Assembly (NCBI GenBank): GCA_023429995.1 | Contig: JAEZCE010000092.1 | Span: 1 to 43,289, forward strand | From: Bacillota bacterium | Lineage (GTDB): Bacteria; Bacillota; UBA4882; UBA8346 | Direction of reading: 5' to 3' | DNA length: 43,289 nt | Shown: positions 7,313 through 15,772 of the stretch, piece by piece | Numbering within the stretch: the stretch's first letter is position 1 | How the letters are laid out: each line of letters begins with the position of its first letter | Notes under the pieces: model-generated | Told to the model about the DNA's origin: nothing | Database searches by the model: none | What the model saw: the letters and a program-made list of their open reading frames with translations, nothing else | Made by a program: the position numbers and the translations under genes

Positions 7313-8476
7313 TTATTCTGTCAACGTTGGTCGGCAACTATCTTTTTTCGCCGATTTCACCAACAAAATTCCCACAAATATTGCGGTGCAAGGGACAACC
7401 AAAGTCAATCCAATGGTTCCGGATAAAGTTTTCAACAGTTCCGACGCCACATAATTCATATTAAAAATCCGCCAGACGGATATTCCCCTGGCAAATAAAA
7501 ACATCAGCATGGTTAATGCCCCGCCCGTGTATGCCAATAACAAAGTCGTCGACATGGTGCCGATGACCAGGCGGCCGATGTTGATTCCGGAACGGATCAA
7601 TTCCCACCTGCCGATATCGGGCCTTTTCTCCTTGATCTCAGCCATGGCGGCTGCGATATCAATGGCCACGTCCATAATGGCCCCGGTTGCCGATAGAATT
7701 ACCGCGGCGTAAAATAATTTGAGCAAGTCCAAATGTTCGTAGCCGGAGTAGCGCAAGGTGGTTGAAAAACTGGAAGTAGCGCCGTTGACTTTCAGGGGAT
7801 CTCCAAAGAAAAGCAAAATAATCCAGGTAATGACGCATCCGCTGAAAGCGCCGAGAAACGCCCCTAAACCTTTTTTATTAAAGCCGGCGATCATGAAAAT
7901 GGTGATAAAACATAATCCGGCTACGATTATCATCGCCAGCATCACCGGATCAAATCTTCCCTCTAAACTGAAGGGCAACAGGACCTTCCAAATCACCAGA
8001 ATCGTAAAAATAAAAGTGATTATGGCCTTAACTCCTGTCCATCCCGCAAGAACGAGCAAGGCTGCGATAAAGAGAACGAATAACCATATCAAATAGCTTT
8101 CCCGTAATGGCTCCAGCATCCTGGCGCCCACTATTTTATCGTTATCGACAGTATAGCCGATAATTCCTTTCTCGCCGGGTTGATAAAACCACTCCAGCTC
8201 CGCCGCGCCCTGAAGCATATTGAGAACTTCGATGACTTGGTTACGGTTGGGACCATCCAAAATCCTCACTGTGACCTTTTGATCCCCTTGCCGAACCGTT
8301 CCCCGCTGGAAAACAAAATGGTTGTCGGTTTTCAACACAATACCGCGGGCTTCACGGTTGGCTGAAGACTGTTTATAATGGTCCGACACAGGAATCAATA
8401 GGATAGCGATGGAAATTAAAATAATAACCGCACAAAAGATAAGCTCCCGGAGTTGTTTAACATTGCTGATTTTCAT
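7313..8476 (-). CDS. YibE/F-like multi-pass membrane protein
   Basis: About 387 residues. An N-terminal anchor helix is followed by an extracytoplasmic beta-rich part (about 35-120; EARGIVLKTDN...VTVRILDGPNRNQ) and then seven or so transmembrane helices with the YibE/F signature region (SATGAIMDVAIDIAAAMAEI at about 270-290). The function of the family is unknown; a transport role has been suggested. ATG at 8476 (MKIS) is preceded by GGTGA with 8 bases; a GTG at 8491 would add five residues. A terminator follows. Confidence 0.85.
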   Translation of the reverse strand: MKISNVKQLRELIFCAVIILISIAILLIPVSDHYKQSSANREARGIVLKTDNHFVFQRGTVRQGDQKVTVRILDGPNRNQVIEVLNMLQGAAELEWFYQPGEKGIIGYTVDNDKIVGARMLEPLRESYLIWLFVLFIAALLVLAGWTGVKAIITFIFTILVIWKVLLPFSLEGRFDPVMLAMIIVAGLCFITIFMIAGFNKKGLGAFLGAFSGCVITWIILLFFGDPLKVNGATSSFSTTLRYSGYEHLDLLKLFYAAVILSATGAIMDVAIDIAAAMAEIKEKRPDIGRWELIRSGINIGRLVIGTMSTTLLLAYTGGALTMLMFLFARGISVWRIFNMNYVASELLKTLSGTIGLTLVVPCTAIFVGILLVKSAKKDSCRPTLTE

Positions 8477-8520
8477 TATGGAATTCACCACTTTATTTTA
8501 GTATTCTACCTCAGGCCATG

Positions 8521-8574
8521 AAAAAAATGAAAAGAAGGGCTGTCCCGGAAAATTTCGTTTGAAGCGACAGCCCT
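8521..8574 (-). terminator. Rho-independent terminator of the alkaline phosphatase gene
   Basis: On the minus strand AGGGCTGTC (8574-8566) pairs with GACAGCCCT (8544-8536), followed by TCTTTTCATTTTTTT. The same GACAGCCC stem and a TTCAAAC loop element recur at 19258-19284. Confidence 0.8.
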
Positions 8575-8624
8575 GAAATATTTTCTTTATCGGAATAACC
8601 TAGAGTTCATTCCAGTAAATTCGC

Positions 8625-10061
8625 TTACCATTTCAAACCGGCGCTGGTAATACTGTTTAAAGCTTTACAAATATCCGTATCATCTTGATAACCGGCAAAC
8701 TTCTCCGCTCCCGTTCCTTCGGCAGAGGTCATCACCGGGATCCCGGTATGAACATAAGAGGTCCAAAAAAGATTGGCCCGGGTATTCATCAACCGGCAAA
8801 AAGTCATCGAAACCGGTTTGTAGCCGCCATAAAGGGCAATTGACTGGTCCTTGCTGAGATTGGCTTTCTGATCCGCAATGGCTTTTTCGATTGCCGCTTT
8901 TTCGGAATCTTTCAGATTGGTCAAACCAAAATCCGCGGCTAACTTGAAAATACCCTCCCTGGGCTCGTTTTCATTTTTAAGAATTTGCGCTACTTTAGCA
9001 TCCGCCACTTCAAAGGACATTTTTTGATTCAAAAAGATTTCCGGGCTTACGCGATATTCCTGACCCATGGATAAACCGAGACCGCCGCATTCATGATCGC
9101 CGGTTACGATCACCAAAGTATCCTTGTGAGTTTTTTGAAATTCCAGCGCGGCTGCCACAGCCCTATCCAAATCGAACATATTGCCGATGGTGGAACCGGT
9201 GTCGTTGGCGTGGCAAGCCCAGTCGACTTTACCTTCCTCAATCATTAAAAAGAAACCTTTTTTATTGGCGGACAAAAGATCGATTGATTTGGCGATGATT
9301 TTGTCTAAGGGAAGATCATCGGCCTTCCGGTCTACGGCATAGGGCAAAGCCTCGTCGTTTACATCACCGGGCAGATTGGCAAGAACCCTTTTCCCGGGTT
9401 GTAAGGCCAGAAAGTCTTTGGAAGTCGTGGCGACGGTAAAACCTTTACCAGCCGCTTCCTTATAGAGATCCCGTTTGTCTTTGCGGCCTGTCGGCAGAAA
9501 GTGACCGCTACCGCCGCCGCCCACGAATAAATCGAAATTGCTGTTAATAAGCTGGACGGCAATGTCATCATATTTGTTTCTGCTGTCGATATGGGCATAA
9601 AATGCCGCCGGAGTGGCATGCACGATCTTCACTGAAGAGATAATCCCCACGGCATAACCTTTTTCCTTTAAAGCCTCGGAAATAAAGGGAGTTTTCGTCG
9701 TCTTATCCTCCCGGTAACCAATCACCCCACTGAGTGTTTTATATCCGGAAGAAATAGCGGTTGCGGTTGAAGCGGAGTCCGGCACCATACTGCTGGAATC
9801 ATAGGTGGTATTAACACCGAAGGCCCTCATCCGGTTCATAACCAACCGTTTGTTTTGATCTTTGGCCGGAGCATTCGGTCCCGCATTTAATTGTAATTCG
9901 GCTACTTGCCGCTGGGCCACACCCATGCCGTCTCCAATAAACAGAAAAATATATTTGGGTGGCGCTGCGGCAAATGTGACCAAACTGGATGCCAAAAACA
10001 ATAAAACGGCTGTCAAAACTGGAAAAAGTCTGTTTTTAAAAAACTTGTTCACCATCAACAC
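8625..10061 (-). CDS. Exported alkaline phosphatase (PhoA/PhoB family)
   Basis: About 478 residues. GTG at 10061 is chosen because GAGGAG lies 7 bases upstream; the next residues form a signal peptide ending near TFAAAPPK. The mature domain shows the metal motif FIGDGMG (D44), the catalytic serine motif PDSAS (S96), and the second metal cluster KVDWACHAND and TGDHECGG. These are all the hallmark residues of phosphomonoester hydrolases, which use two zinc and one magnesium. It should release phosphate from organic esters outside the cytoplasmic membrane. No Pho-box call can be made from the sequence alone. Monocistronic, with its own terminator. Confidence 0.93.
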   Translation of the reverse strand: MLMVNKFFKNRLFPVLTAVLLFLASSLVTFAAAPPKYIFLFIGDGMGVAQRQVAELQLNAGPNAPAKDQNKRLVMNRMRAFGVNTTYDSSSMVPDSASTATAISSGYKTLSGVIGYREDKTTKTPFISEALKEKGYAVGIISSVKIVHATPAAFYAHIDSRNKYDDIAVQLINSNFDLFVGGGGSGHFLPTGRKDKRDLYKEAAGKGFTVATTSKDFLALQPGKRVLANLPGDVNDEALPYAVDRKADDLPLDKIIAKSIDLLSANKKGFFLMIEEGKVDWACHANDTGSTIGNMFDLDRAVAAALEFQKTHKDTLVIVTGDHECGGLGLSMGQEYRVSPEIFLNQKMSFEVADAKVAQILKNENEPREGIFKLAADFGLTNLKDSEKAAIEKAIADQKANLSKDQSIALYGGYKPVSMTFCRLMNTRANLFWTSYVHTGIPVMTSAEGTGAEKFAGYQDDTDICKALNSITSAGLKW

Positions 10062-10233
10062 TTTCACACTCCTCTTTAAATTTTCAGCATGCTTTTTTAC
10101 TATAACCCAGGATGATTGAAGTCCCATTAATTCAAGATTAACCGGAGTTCAAATCCATTTTAAGAAGTTTCGGGTGGATGATGATTCAAGGTCCGGATGA
10201 AACGAAATACCGGAGGAAGTCCGGGGGCGAGAT

Positions 10234-10271
10234 AAAAAAACGGCCGCGATTGGATTTGCCAATTGGGGCCG
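10234..10271 (-). terminator. Rho-independent terminator of the redox operon
   Basis: On the minus strand CGGCCCCAATTGG (10271-10259) pairs with CCAATCGCGGCCG (10253-10241) across a 5-base loop with minor mismatches, followed by seven T. It lies about 80 bases past the ccdA stop and so closes the thioredoxin-ferredoxin-TlpA-CcdA unit. Confidence 0.8.
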
Positions 10272-10350
10272 ACGTATCATTGACTTTATTCATATGATCG
10301 GGTGATGGGTTAAACTTAAGAATTTAAAAAAATTCTCATTTCCAATCCTG

Positions 10351-11085
10351 TCATTTGTCCAGCAGGCCCTCGGGGCTCCAGCCTCCGGTCATCCGCATTA
10401 TCCAGCGGCTGATAAGGGTCAGATGATCGGTAACCAGCAAAAGTCCCATCACCATCAGCAACCCGCCCGCCACCCATTGCAGGTATTTCAGATAGGGTTT
10501 CAAGCGGTCCAATTTTCCGGAAACCTTTTCAAATCCCGCCGCCAAAAGCAAAAACGGAATGGCAAGGCCCAATGAATAAACGGTCAGTAAAAGGAATCCC
10601 GAGCCCACGGTGTTTTGATTTCCCGCCATGGCCAATATCCCGCCTAAAATTGGGCCGACGCAGGGAGTCCAACCGAATGCAAAAGCCAGACCGGTTACAA
10701 ACGCTCCGGCTACCCCGGCGCCGGAGGCAGCCTGAACCCGGCGCTCACGGTACAACCAGCTCACCGGGAACAGCCCGGTCTGGTGGAGTCCAAGCAAGAT
10801 TACAATCACCCCGCCGATTTGGGAAAAAAGCGCTTTATGACCCCTGAATAATTGGCCAACCAATGAGCTGGCAAGGCCCAACGAGATAAAAACCAAACTA
10901 AATCCCAATATAAAGGCTCCGGTGACCGCGAATATTTTCTTTTGGACAATCTTACCTTCTTTGAGACCTGAGATGGAAATCCCGGAAATTATCCCCAAAT
11001 AGGCGGGAGCAAGCGGTAAAACGCAGGGGGATAAAAAGGAAAGCACCCCCCCGGCAAATGCCAGCAAAACGGTGAACACACTCAT
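10351..11085 (-). CDS. ccdA: CcdA-type thiol-disulfide transmembrane transporter
   Basis: About 244 residues, six transmembrane helices. The two redox cysteines of the CcdA/DsbD core are present: SPCVLPLAPAY (C21) and GWTPCVGPILG (C142). The protein passes electrons from cytoplasmic thioredoxin to thiol proteins outside the membrane. ATG at 11085 follows GGGAGA, one base past the end of the TlpA gene, so the two are translated together; the thioredoxin gene lies upstream. Source (TrxA), membrane carrier (CcdA) and external acceptor (TlpA-like) are therefore all in one unit. Confidence 0.92.
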   Translation of the reverse strand: MSVFTVLLAFAGGVLSFLSPCVLPLAPAYLGIISGISISGLKEGKIVQKKIFAVTGAFILGFSLVFISLGLASSLVGQLFRGHKALFSQIGGVIVILLGLHQTGLFPVSWLYRERRVQAASGAGVAGAFVTGLAFAFGWTPCVGPILGGILAMAGNQNTVGSGFLLLTVYSLGLAIPFLLLAAGFEKVSGKLDRLKPYLKYLQWVAGGLLMVMGLLLVTDHLTLISRWIMRMTGGWSPEGLLDK

Positions 11086-11086
11086 G

Positions 11087-11626
11087 CTATTTCTCCCGAA
11101 GAACCGCATTCACTTTCGCGGTCAAGGTTGATTGATTGGTGGCTCCTACAATAATGTCCTGAATCACACCCCGCCGGTCAATAATCAGGGTTGTCGGAAA
11201 ACCGGTAATCTGGTAAAGCTCGCTGACGGCGTTATTTTGGTCAATCAGAATCGGAAAGTTCATCCCGTTTTTTTTGGCAAACAACGGTACATCCTTGGGA
11301 TTGTCGCCGACATTGACCGCCAAAACTTCAACCTGGCGCTGGTGATATTGTTGGTAAAACTTCACGAACTCCGGTATTTCCCTGACGCAATACGGGCACC
11401 AGATCCCCCAAAAATTAATCACGGTAACCTTGTTCGCGCCGATGATTCGATATAAGTTTACATTCCGTTCCGTCAGACTATGTAAAGTGAAATCAGGCGC
11501 TTGATAGCCCATTCGCGGGCTGGCATTTCCCGCTGCGGCTCCACTTGAGACGCCAACTCCAACCATCATCGCCAAAAAAGTTACCAGAAATAGTCCGAGC
11601 CAATGCTTTTTTGAAATTCCCGACAT
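11087..11626 (-). CDS. TlpA/ResA-like exported thiol-disulfide oxidoreductase
   Basis: About 179 residues. ATG at 11626 is preceded by GAGGTGG; the first about 33 residues are a signal or anchor helix. The thioredoxin fold carries the active site WCPYC (C77, C80) and a cis-proline GFPTT motif. The AhpC/TSA-like segment YQAPDFTLHSL is typical of TlpA/ResA proteins. It should reduce disulfides outside the cytoplasmic membrane, fed by CcdA encoded one base downstream. The natural substrate, cytochrome c or another protein, cannot be told; no cytochrome gene is in the window. Confidence 0.9.
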   Translation of the reverse strand: MSGISKKHWLGLFLVTFLAMMVGVGVSSGAAAGNASPRMGYQAPDFTLHSLTERNVNLYRIIGANKVTVINFWGIWCPYCVREIPEFVKFYQQYHQRQVEVLAVNVGDNPKDVPLFAKKNGMNFPILIDQNNAVSELYQITGFPTTLIIDRRGVIQDIIVGATNQSTLTAKVNAVLREK

Positions 11627-11651
11627 CTTGACCACCTCGAAGATTAATTTT

Positions 11652-11828
11652 TTAGGAAAATGCCCCCATCGGACAAAACCGGACACATTTTTTACAGTCT
11701 ATGCATTTGACCGCATCGACAATGGGAGCATGAAAACCATTCTGTGTTAAAGCGCCCACAGGACAGACCCTTAAAGCGGGACAGGGATGATTTTGCGGGC
11801 AAAGCTTCAAATCAACGGAAATTGCCAT
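11652..11828 (-). CDS. Small ferredoxin-like iron-sulfur protein (58 aa)
   Basis: A 58-residue gene between thioredoxin and the TlpA-like gene. ATG at 11828 has a GGGAAA ribosome binding site. One canonical 4Fe-4S motif is present near the C-terminus: C42-x2-C45-x2-C48-x3-C52-P. The N-terminal half has LCPQNHPCPALRVCPVGAL, with cysteines C10, C16 and C22 in unusual spacing, so the second cluster is either absent or atypical. It probably shuttles electrons to the redox pair around it, but the partner is not shown by the sequence. The gap to the thioredoxin gene is 42 bp. Confidence 0.85.
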   Translation of the reverse strand: MAISVDLKLCPQNHPCPALRVCPVGALTQNGFHAPIVDAVKCIDCKKCVRFCPMGAFS

Positions 11829-11870
11829 GGTATTTTCCCTTTCATGATGATTTTCTGCAGCGGCTTGTTT

Positions 11871-12191
11871 TTAGGAAACAATCCACCGGGTCAGTTTACT
11901 TTCAATGACCGGTTTGGGTAAAGCGCCGACAAACTGTTCCACCAATCGTCCGTCTTTGAATATATGCAGGTTGGGAATGGACATTACGTTATAATTGGCG
12001 GCTAATCCCGGATTTTCATCCACATTGATCTTAACGATTTTAAGCTGCTCCCCCTTTTCGCGGGCAATCTCTTCCAAAACCGGCCCCACCATCCGGCAAG
12101 GTCCGCACCAGGGCGCCCAAAAATCCACCAACACGACTCCTTTGGCGTTTAAAACCTCTTCCCGGAAAGTACTTTCTGTTACATTCACCAT
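11871..12191 (-). CDS. trxA: Thioredoxin
   Basis: 106 residues with the canonical active site WAPWCGPCRM (C29, C32), cis-proline motif SIPN and the conserved FKDG. Cytoplasmic dithiol reductant. ATG at 12191 follows GAGGTGG with 5 bases; the GTG at 12200 overlaps that site. First gene of the redox unit after its own operator: TTAAGT-N12-ACTTAA lies 26-49 bases upstream of the start. Confidence 0.95.
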   Translation of the reverse strand: MVNVTESTFREEVLNAKGVVLVDFWAPWCGPCRMVGPVLEEIAREKGEQLKIVKINVDENPGLAANYNVMSIPNLHIFKDGRLVEQFVGALPKPVIESKLTRWIVS

Positions 12192-12216
12192 TGAATCCAC
12201 CTCATCTCATATTTAT

Positions 12217-12240
12217 TTAAGTAATTTAGCAATAACTTAA
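12217..12240. promoter_or_regulatory. ArsR-type operator in front of trxA
   Basis: TTAAGT (12217-12222) and ACTTAA (12235-12240) form an inverted repeat with a 12-base spacer. The identical hexamers with the identical 12-base spacing occur in front of the ArsR gene at 12693-12716. It sits in the 67-bp gap between the arsR stop and the trxA start. Confidence 0.7.
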
Positions 12241-12258
12241 ATTCAGAATTAAAAAATT

Positions 12259-12669
12259 TTACCCGTTACCCTTGGCCTCCAGGATTCCAATCCTCCGGCG
12301 AACAGCTTCAAGCTTCTGCTCCAAATCCTTTTCACAGTCTTTTAATGTTTCCAGGCTGGCCGAGTTTAGGGCTTCCATACCTTTTTTACCTTCACCGTTG
12401 CATCCGCACAAACAAACTTCGGTTAACAACTCGCGGCATTGTCTGAGCACGTCTTCATTGATGGTATAGGGAATACAGAACCCTTTTCTTTCGCTGCTGA
12501 CGATCCCTACCTGGCTCATAATTTTTAGATGTTGTGAAACGGCAGCCGTGGTCACTCCTAAAAATTCCGCCATATCCTTGGCGCCGAGCGGTCCTTTGGT
12601 TTTCAACAATTTAATAATCTTTAAACGGGTTTCAACCGACAAAACTTTGCAAATTTCCGACGCTTCCAA
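12259..12669 (-). CDS. ArsR-family winged-helix transcriptional regulator
   Basis: 136 residues. The HTH (about residues 10-75) shows the ArsR pattern SVETRLKIIKLLK...GAKDMAEFLGVTTAAVSQHLKIM. A short Cys-rich stretch follows (VCLCGCNG, about 85-92) which could bind a metal or sense thiol redox state, then a coiled-coil-like tail. TTG at 12669 is the start (GGAG 9 bases upstream). It very likely represses its own promoter and the trxA unit, since both have the same palindrome. The ligand is unknown. Confidence 0.88.
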   Translation of the reverse strand: MEASEICKVLSVETRLKIIKLLKTKGPLGAKDMAEFLGVTTAAVSQHLKIMSQVGIVSSERKGFCIPYTINEDVLRQCRELLTEVCLCGCNGEGKKGMEALNSASLETLKDCEKDLEQKLEAVRRRIGILEAKGNG

Positions 12670-12692
12670 TTCCGACCACTCCGCAAAAGAAA

Positions 12693-12716
12693 TTAAGTAT
12701 TAAAGTAACTACTTAA
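12693..12716. promoter_or_regulatory. ArsR operator overlapping its own promoter
   Basis: TTAAGT (12693-12698) N12 ACTTAA (12711-12716), immediately downstream of the -10 element of the arsR promoter, so bound protein would cover the transcription start. The hexamers extend to a 7-bp match (TTAAGTA/TACTTAA) here. Confidence 0.8.
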
Positions 12717-12745
12717 ATAGTAATGGAAAACTTATGGTTTGTCAA
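12717..12745 (-). promoter_or_regulatory. Promoter of the ArsR gene
   Basis: On the minus strand TTGACA (12745-12740), a 17-base spacer and TACTAT (12722-12717), directly followed by the operator. This is a near-consensus sigma-A promoter. Confidence 0.85.
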
Positions 12746-12887
12746 GAGCATTCTGGATTTTATTTGAAAAGGCCATCTTTTATTTTGCACTTCCGAAAAG
12801 GGAAACATATTATCGTCATATAAGGGTAAAACTACCTTTCATGGGATGCGGCAGTATTTTGGGAAATCCTAGGGGAAAGGCATACTG

Positions 12888-14291
12888 ATGGGCTTGCAAT
12901 TTATCCTTGCGGTTTGTGTCGGAGTCATCATAATCCTGCTTTCCGCCATATTCCTTTGGCGGCCGGGTATTGATTTGTGGACCGACGCTTTTGTCAAACG
13001 CTTAATGAAAGATCCCTATCCGGAAAATATCGGAGAAATGTACAATGTCTTCACCAAGGTGGGGTTTCAGAACGTTTTTGAAAGCGATTTGCGTTCCACC
13101 AACGGAAAACCTCTCGAACGTCCCTTTGGAACCCCGAAACATTTTTCCCCCTGGGATAAATTACTCTTCAACCCGGTTTATTTTACCCGGAAACCGGCGG
13201 TTGAATCGGCGGCCATTGACACCAAAGTTACCATAGGGCCTAAAGCCAAAAGACCGCTGGAGATTGACATGCCGATTATGATTGCCGGAATGAATTATGG
13301 CGGAGGACTATCCTTAAACGCCAAGATTGCCTTAGCTAAAGGCGCGGATATAGTGAAAACCGCCACCGGAACCGGAGCCGGCCCCTTTTTACCGGAAGAA
13401 CGCAAACATGTTCAAAGATTGATCATCCAGTATCACCGGGGTTTTTGGTCTAAAGAAGAAGCGGTTTTGCGGCAGGCCAATGCCATTGAAATTAATCTCG
13501 GATATGGAGCCCTCGGCCCGGCACCGCTCATCTGGAGAAACAAAGAATTCAGCCCGGAATTCCGGGATTATATGAAACTCGATTCCGATAAGGATTTAAT
13601 TGAAGAAGCTAGCTTGCCCAATGCTAAAAACGGCCCGGAACTTGCAGAGCTCGTTCATTATTTGCGACAGTTGACCAATGGAGCCCCCATCGGGATTAAA
13701 TTCGGGGCCACTCATTATTTGGAACAGGAATTGGAGATCTTCACCAAAGCCGGAGTCGATTTTTTAAGCATTGCCGGAGGGGAGGCCGGAATTGGTTATG
13801 GGTCGGGAATACTGGAAGATGATGTTGGACTTCCCACATTACCCGCATTGTGCCGGGCAGCCAATTTTTTAAAGCAAAAGGGTCTAAAGAATCAAATATC
13901 CTTAATCATCTCGGGAGGGTTGATTACTCCGGGGCATTTCCTAAAAGCCCTGGCCCTGGGCGCAGATGCGGTCGCCATCGGGACAGTCGCCATTGTGGCA
14001 ATGGTCCATACTCAAATAACAAAAGTCCTTCCCTGGGAACCTTTGACAGAGCTGGTTTTTGAAAACGGCAAGTCCAGGAAAAAGTTATCCATTGATGATG
14101 CCGCAATGAATATCGCCAATTTTTTAAAAAGCTGTAATCAGGAGATCATGTTGACCATTGGCTGTATGGGATGGAGTTCTTTAAAAGAGGTATCATCGGC
14201 CGATCTCTCTTCCACATCGGCTGAAGTTGCCTCCTTGGCCGGAGTGGATCATTGTCTTTATCCTCCGAAAGGATATCCGGTCAAGAAATGA
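12888..14291 (+). CDS. FMN-dependent glutamate-synthase-like protein, copy 1
   Basis: 467 residues. An N-terminal transmembrane helix (about 4-22) precedes a Glu_synthase (GltB FMN/Fe-S region) alpha/beta-barrel. Conserved elements include IMIAGMNYGG, GTGAGPFLPEE, GIKFGATHYLEQ, AGGEAGIG, LPTLPALCRA, ISGGLITPG and LGADAVAIGTVA (phosphate-binding end of the barrel). There is no glutaminase domain and no clear 3Fe-4S cysteine set, so it is unlikely to be a classical glutamate synthase; the reaction is not known. It overlaps the next gene by ATGA and the two share a transcript. ATG has an AAAGG ribosome binding site 7 bases away. Confidence 0.85.
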   Translation: MGLQFILAVCVGVIIILLSAIFLWRPGIDLWTDAFVKRLMKDPYPENIGEMYNVFTKVGFQNVFESDLRSTNGKPLERPFGTPKHFSPWDKLLFNPVYFTRKPAVESAAIDTKVTIGPKAKRPLEIDMPIMIAGMNYGGGLSLNAKIALAKGADIVKTATGTGAGPFLPEERKHVQRLIIQYHRGFWSKEEAVLRQANAIEINLGYGALGPAPLIWRNKEFSPEFRDYMKLDSDKDLIEEASLPNAKNGPELAELVHYLRQLTNGAPIGIKFGATHYLEQELEIFTKAGVDFLSIAGGEAGIGYGSGILEDDVGLPTLPALCRAANFLKQKGLKNQISLIISGGLITPGHFLKALALGADAVAIGTVAIVAMVHTQITKVLPWEPLTELVFENGKSRKKLSIDDAAMNIANFLKSCNQEIMLTIGCMGWSSLKEVSSADLSSTSAEVASLAGVDHCLYPPKGYPVKK

Positions 14292-15664
14292 ACGTTGTTT
14301 TCTGGATTGTATTGGGAGGAATCCTCCTGGGAACGGGATTGGCCGCCCCCGTTTTGTTGGCCGTTTTCATCGTCAAGTTCCGCCAAAGCGCTTCCGATTG
14401 GCTGCGGAAGTCGGCGACTGTGGAAACTCTCACTCTTTTCAATAAAGTAACCTGGCGTAATTATTTTGAGAGCAATTTGAGGGCCGATACCGGAAAAGCC
14501 ACCCAGCGTCCTTTCGGGACCAACACTCACTTTTTCAAATGGGATCAGATTCAGTTGACCCCGGGTTATCTGTCCCGGCAACCTTTATCTTCGGATACCC
14601 CCATTAATACCCAGGTGACCATCGGCCCCCAAGCCGAAAAACCGTTAATTTTAAAAGTGCCGCTTTTGGTTAGCGCAATGGCCTATGGAAACGCCATCAG
14701 TTATCAGGCAAAAATGGCCCTGGCCAAAGCTTCTGTTTTAACGGGAACAGCCGATAATACCGGCGGCGGACCGCTGGTAGAAGAAGCCCGGGCCGTGGCG
14801 GATCAATATATTATTCAATTTAACAAAGGGTTTTGGTCAAAAACCGCTCCTCTCCTCAGCCAGGCGGATATGATTGAAATCGCAATCGGACATGGCGCTT
14901 ATGATTCCGCCCCGGTGCGGATCTCCGGCCAGAAAGTAATCGGCGGTTTTGCCAGGCGCCTGGGAACCATTCCCGGGCTTGATATTGTGCTTGAATCCCG
15001 GGTTCCGGAAGTCGAAGATTTAAACGATTGGAAAAATTTAATCTCAAGGCTGAAGGAGGTAACCGGAGGGGTCCCCATTGCCGCTAAATTGGGCGGAACC
15101 CACTACCTTGAACAAGAGCTGGATTTCATTACCCAGGGTGGAATCGATGCTATCGTGTTGGATGGCGCAGAGGCCGGAACCCATGCCTGCCCCTCCACAT
15201 TGCAAGACGATGTGGGGCTGCCGCTTCTTCCCGCCCTATGCCGCACGGTGAACTACCTGGAAAACCGCAAATTAAAAGGGCAAATTACTTTACTCGCCGG
15301 TGGAGGGTTGGCTACTCCCGGAGACTTTGTAAAGTGTCTGGCCCTTGGGGCGGACGCTGTTTATATCGGCACGATCGCCGCTTTGGTCATGGCTCATACC
15401 CAGGTTACCAAAGCCACCCCTTGGGAACCGCCCACCGGGATTCTTTATTATGACGCCAAAGAAGCCCAAAAATACAACCCCGATCTGGGCGCCAAACATC
15501 TCTATAACTATTATGAAAGCTGTTTTCTAGAGATAAAGCAGGCAGCCCGCGCTTTGGGGAAAAATGATTTGCGGGAAATCAACAAAAGCGATCTGGTGGC
15601 CCTGGACCCGGAATATGCGGAAATGGCAGGAATACCGTATATGGGGAAAATACCCGCTTACTGA
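14288..15664 (+). CDS. FMN-dependent glutamate-synthase-like protein, copy 2
   Basis: 458 residues, a tandem paralogue of the previous gene. ATG at 14288 overlaps the TGA of copy 1 (ATGA); an in-frame ATG at 14252 lies inside copy 1 and is less likely. The N-terminal helix (about 4-28) and barrel motifs correspond (VSAMAYGNAIS, NTGGGPLVEE, AAKLGGTHYLEQ, DGAEAGTHACPS, LPLLPALCRT, LAGGGLATPG, LGADAVYIGT). The cofactor site therefore looks intact, while the region after it has diverged. Two membrane-anchored copies in one operon suggest a heteromeric enzyme. Confidence 0.85.
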   Translation: MNVVFWIVLGGILLGTGLAAPVLLAVFIVKFRQSASDWLRKSATVETLTLFNKVTWRNYFESNLRADTGKATQRPFGTNTHFFKWDQIQLTPGYLSRQPLSSDTPINTQVTIGPQAEKPLILKVPLLVSAMAYGNAISYQAKMALAKASVLTGTADNTGGGPLVEEARAVADQYIIQFNKGFWSKTAPLLSQADMIEIAIGHGAYDSAPVRISGQKVIGGFARRLGTIPGLDIVLESRVPEVEDLNDWKNLISRLKEVTGGVPIAAKLGGTHYLEQELDFITQGGIDAIVLDGAEAGTHACPSTLQDDVGLPLLPALCRTVNYLENRKLKGQITLLAGGGLATPGDFVKCLALGADAVYIGTIAALVMAHTQVTKATPWEPPTGILYYDAKEAQKYNPDLGAKHLYNYYESCFLEIKQAARALGKNDLREINKSDLVALDPEYAEMAGIPYMGKIPAY

Positions 15665-15772
15665 TAAAGCCGGAACGAATGCAGACCCACGAAAAAGTAT
15701 CATGATGGTAATCGGTTAAAGCATTATGGATCTTTTTTGCCGGCCATTATGAAACGAAAACCACGAACCCAC

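Noticed and set aside
7083..7337. 84-codon minus-strand open frame downstream of YibE/F
   Set aside because: It contains the likely YibE/F terminator, overlaps that gene's end and has Lys/Phe-rich low-complexity content from AT-rich DNA; no ribosome binding site.
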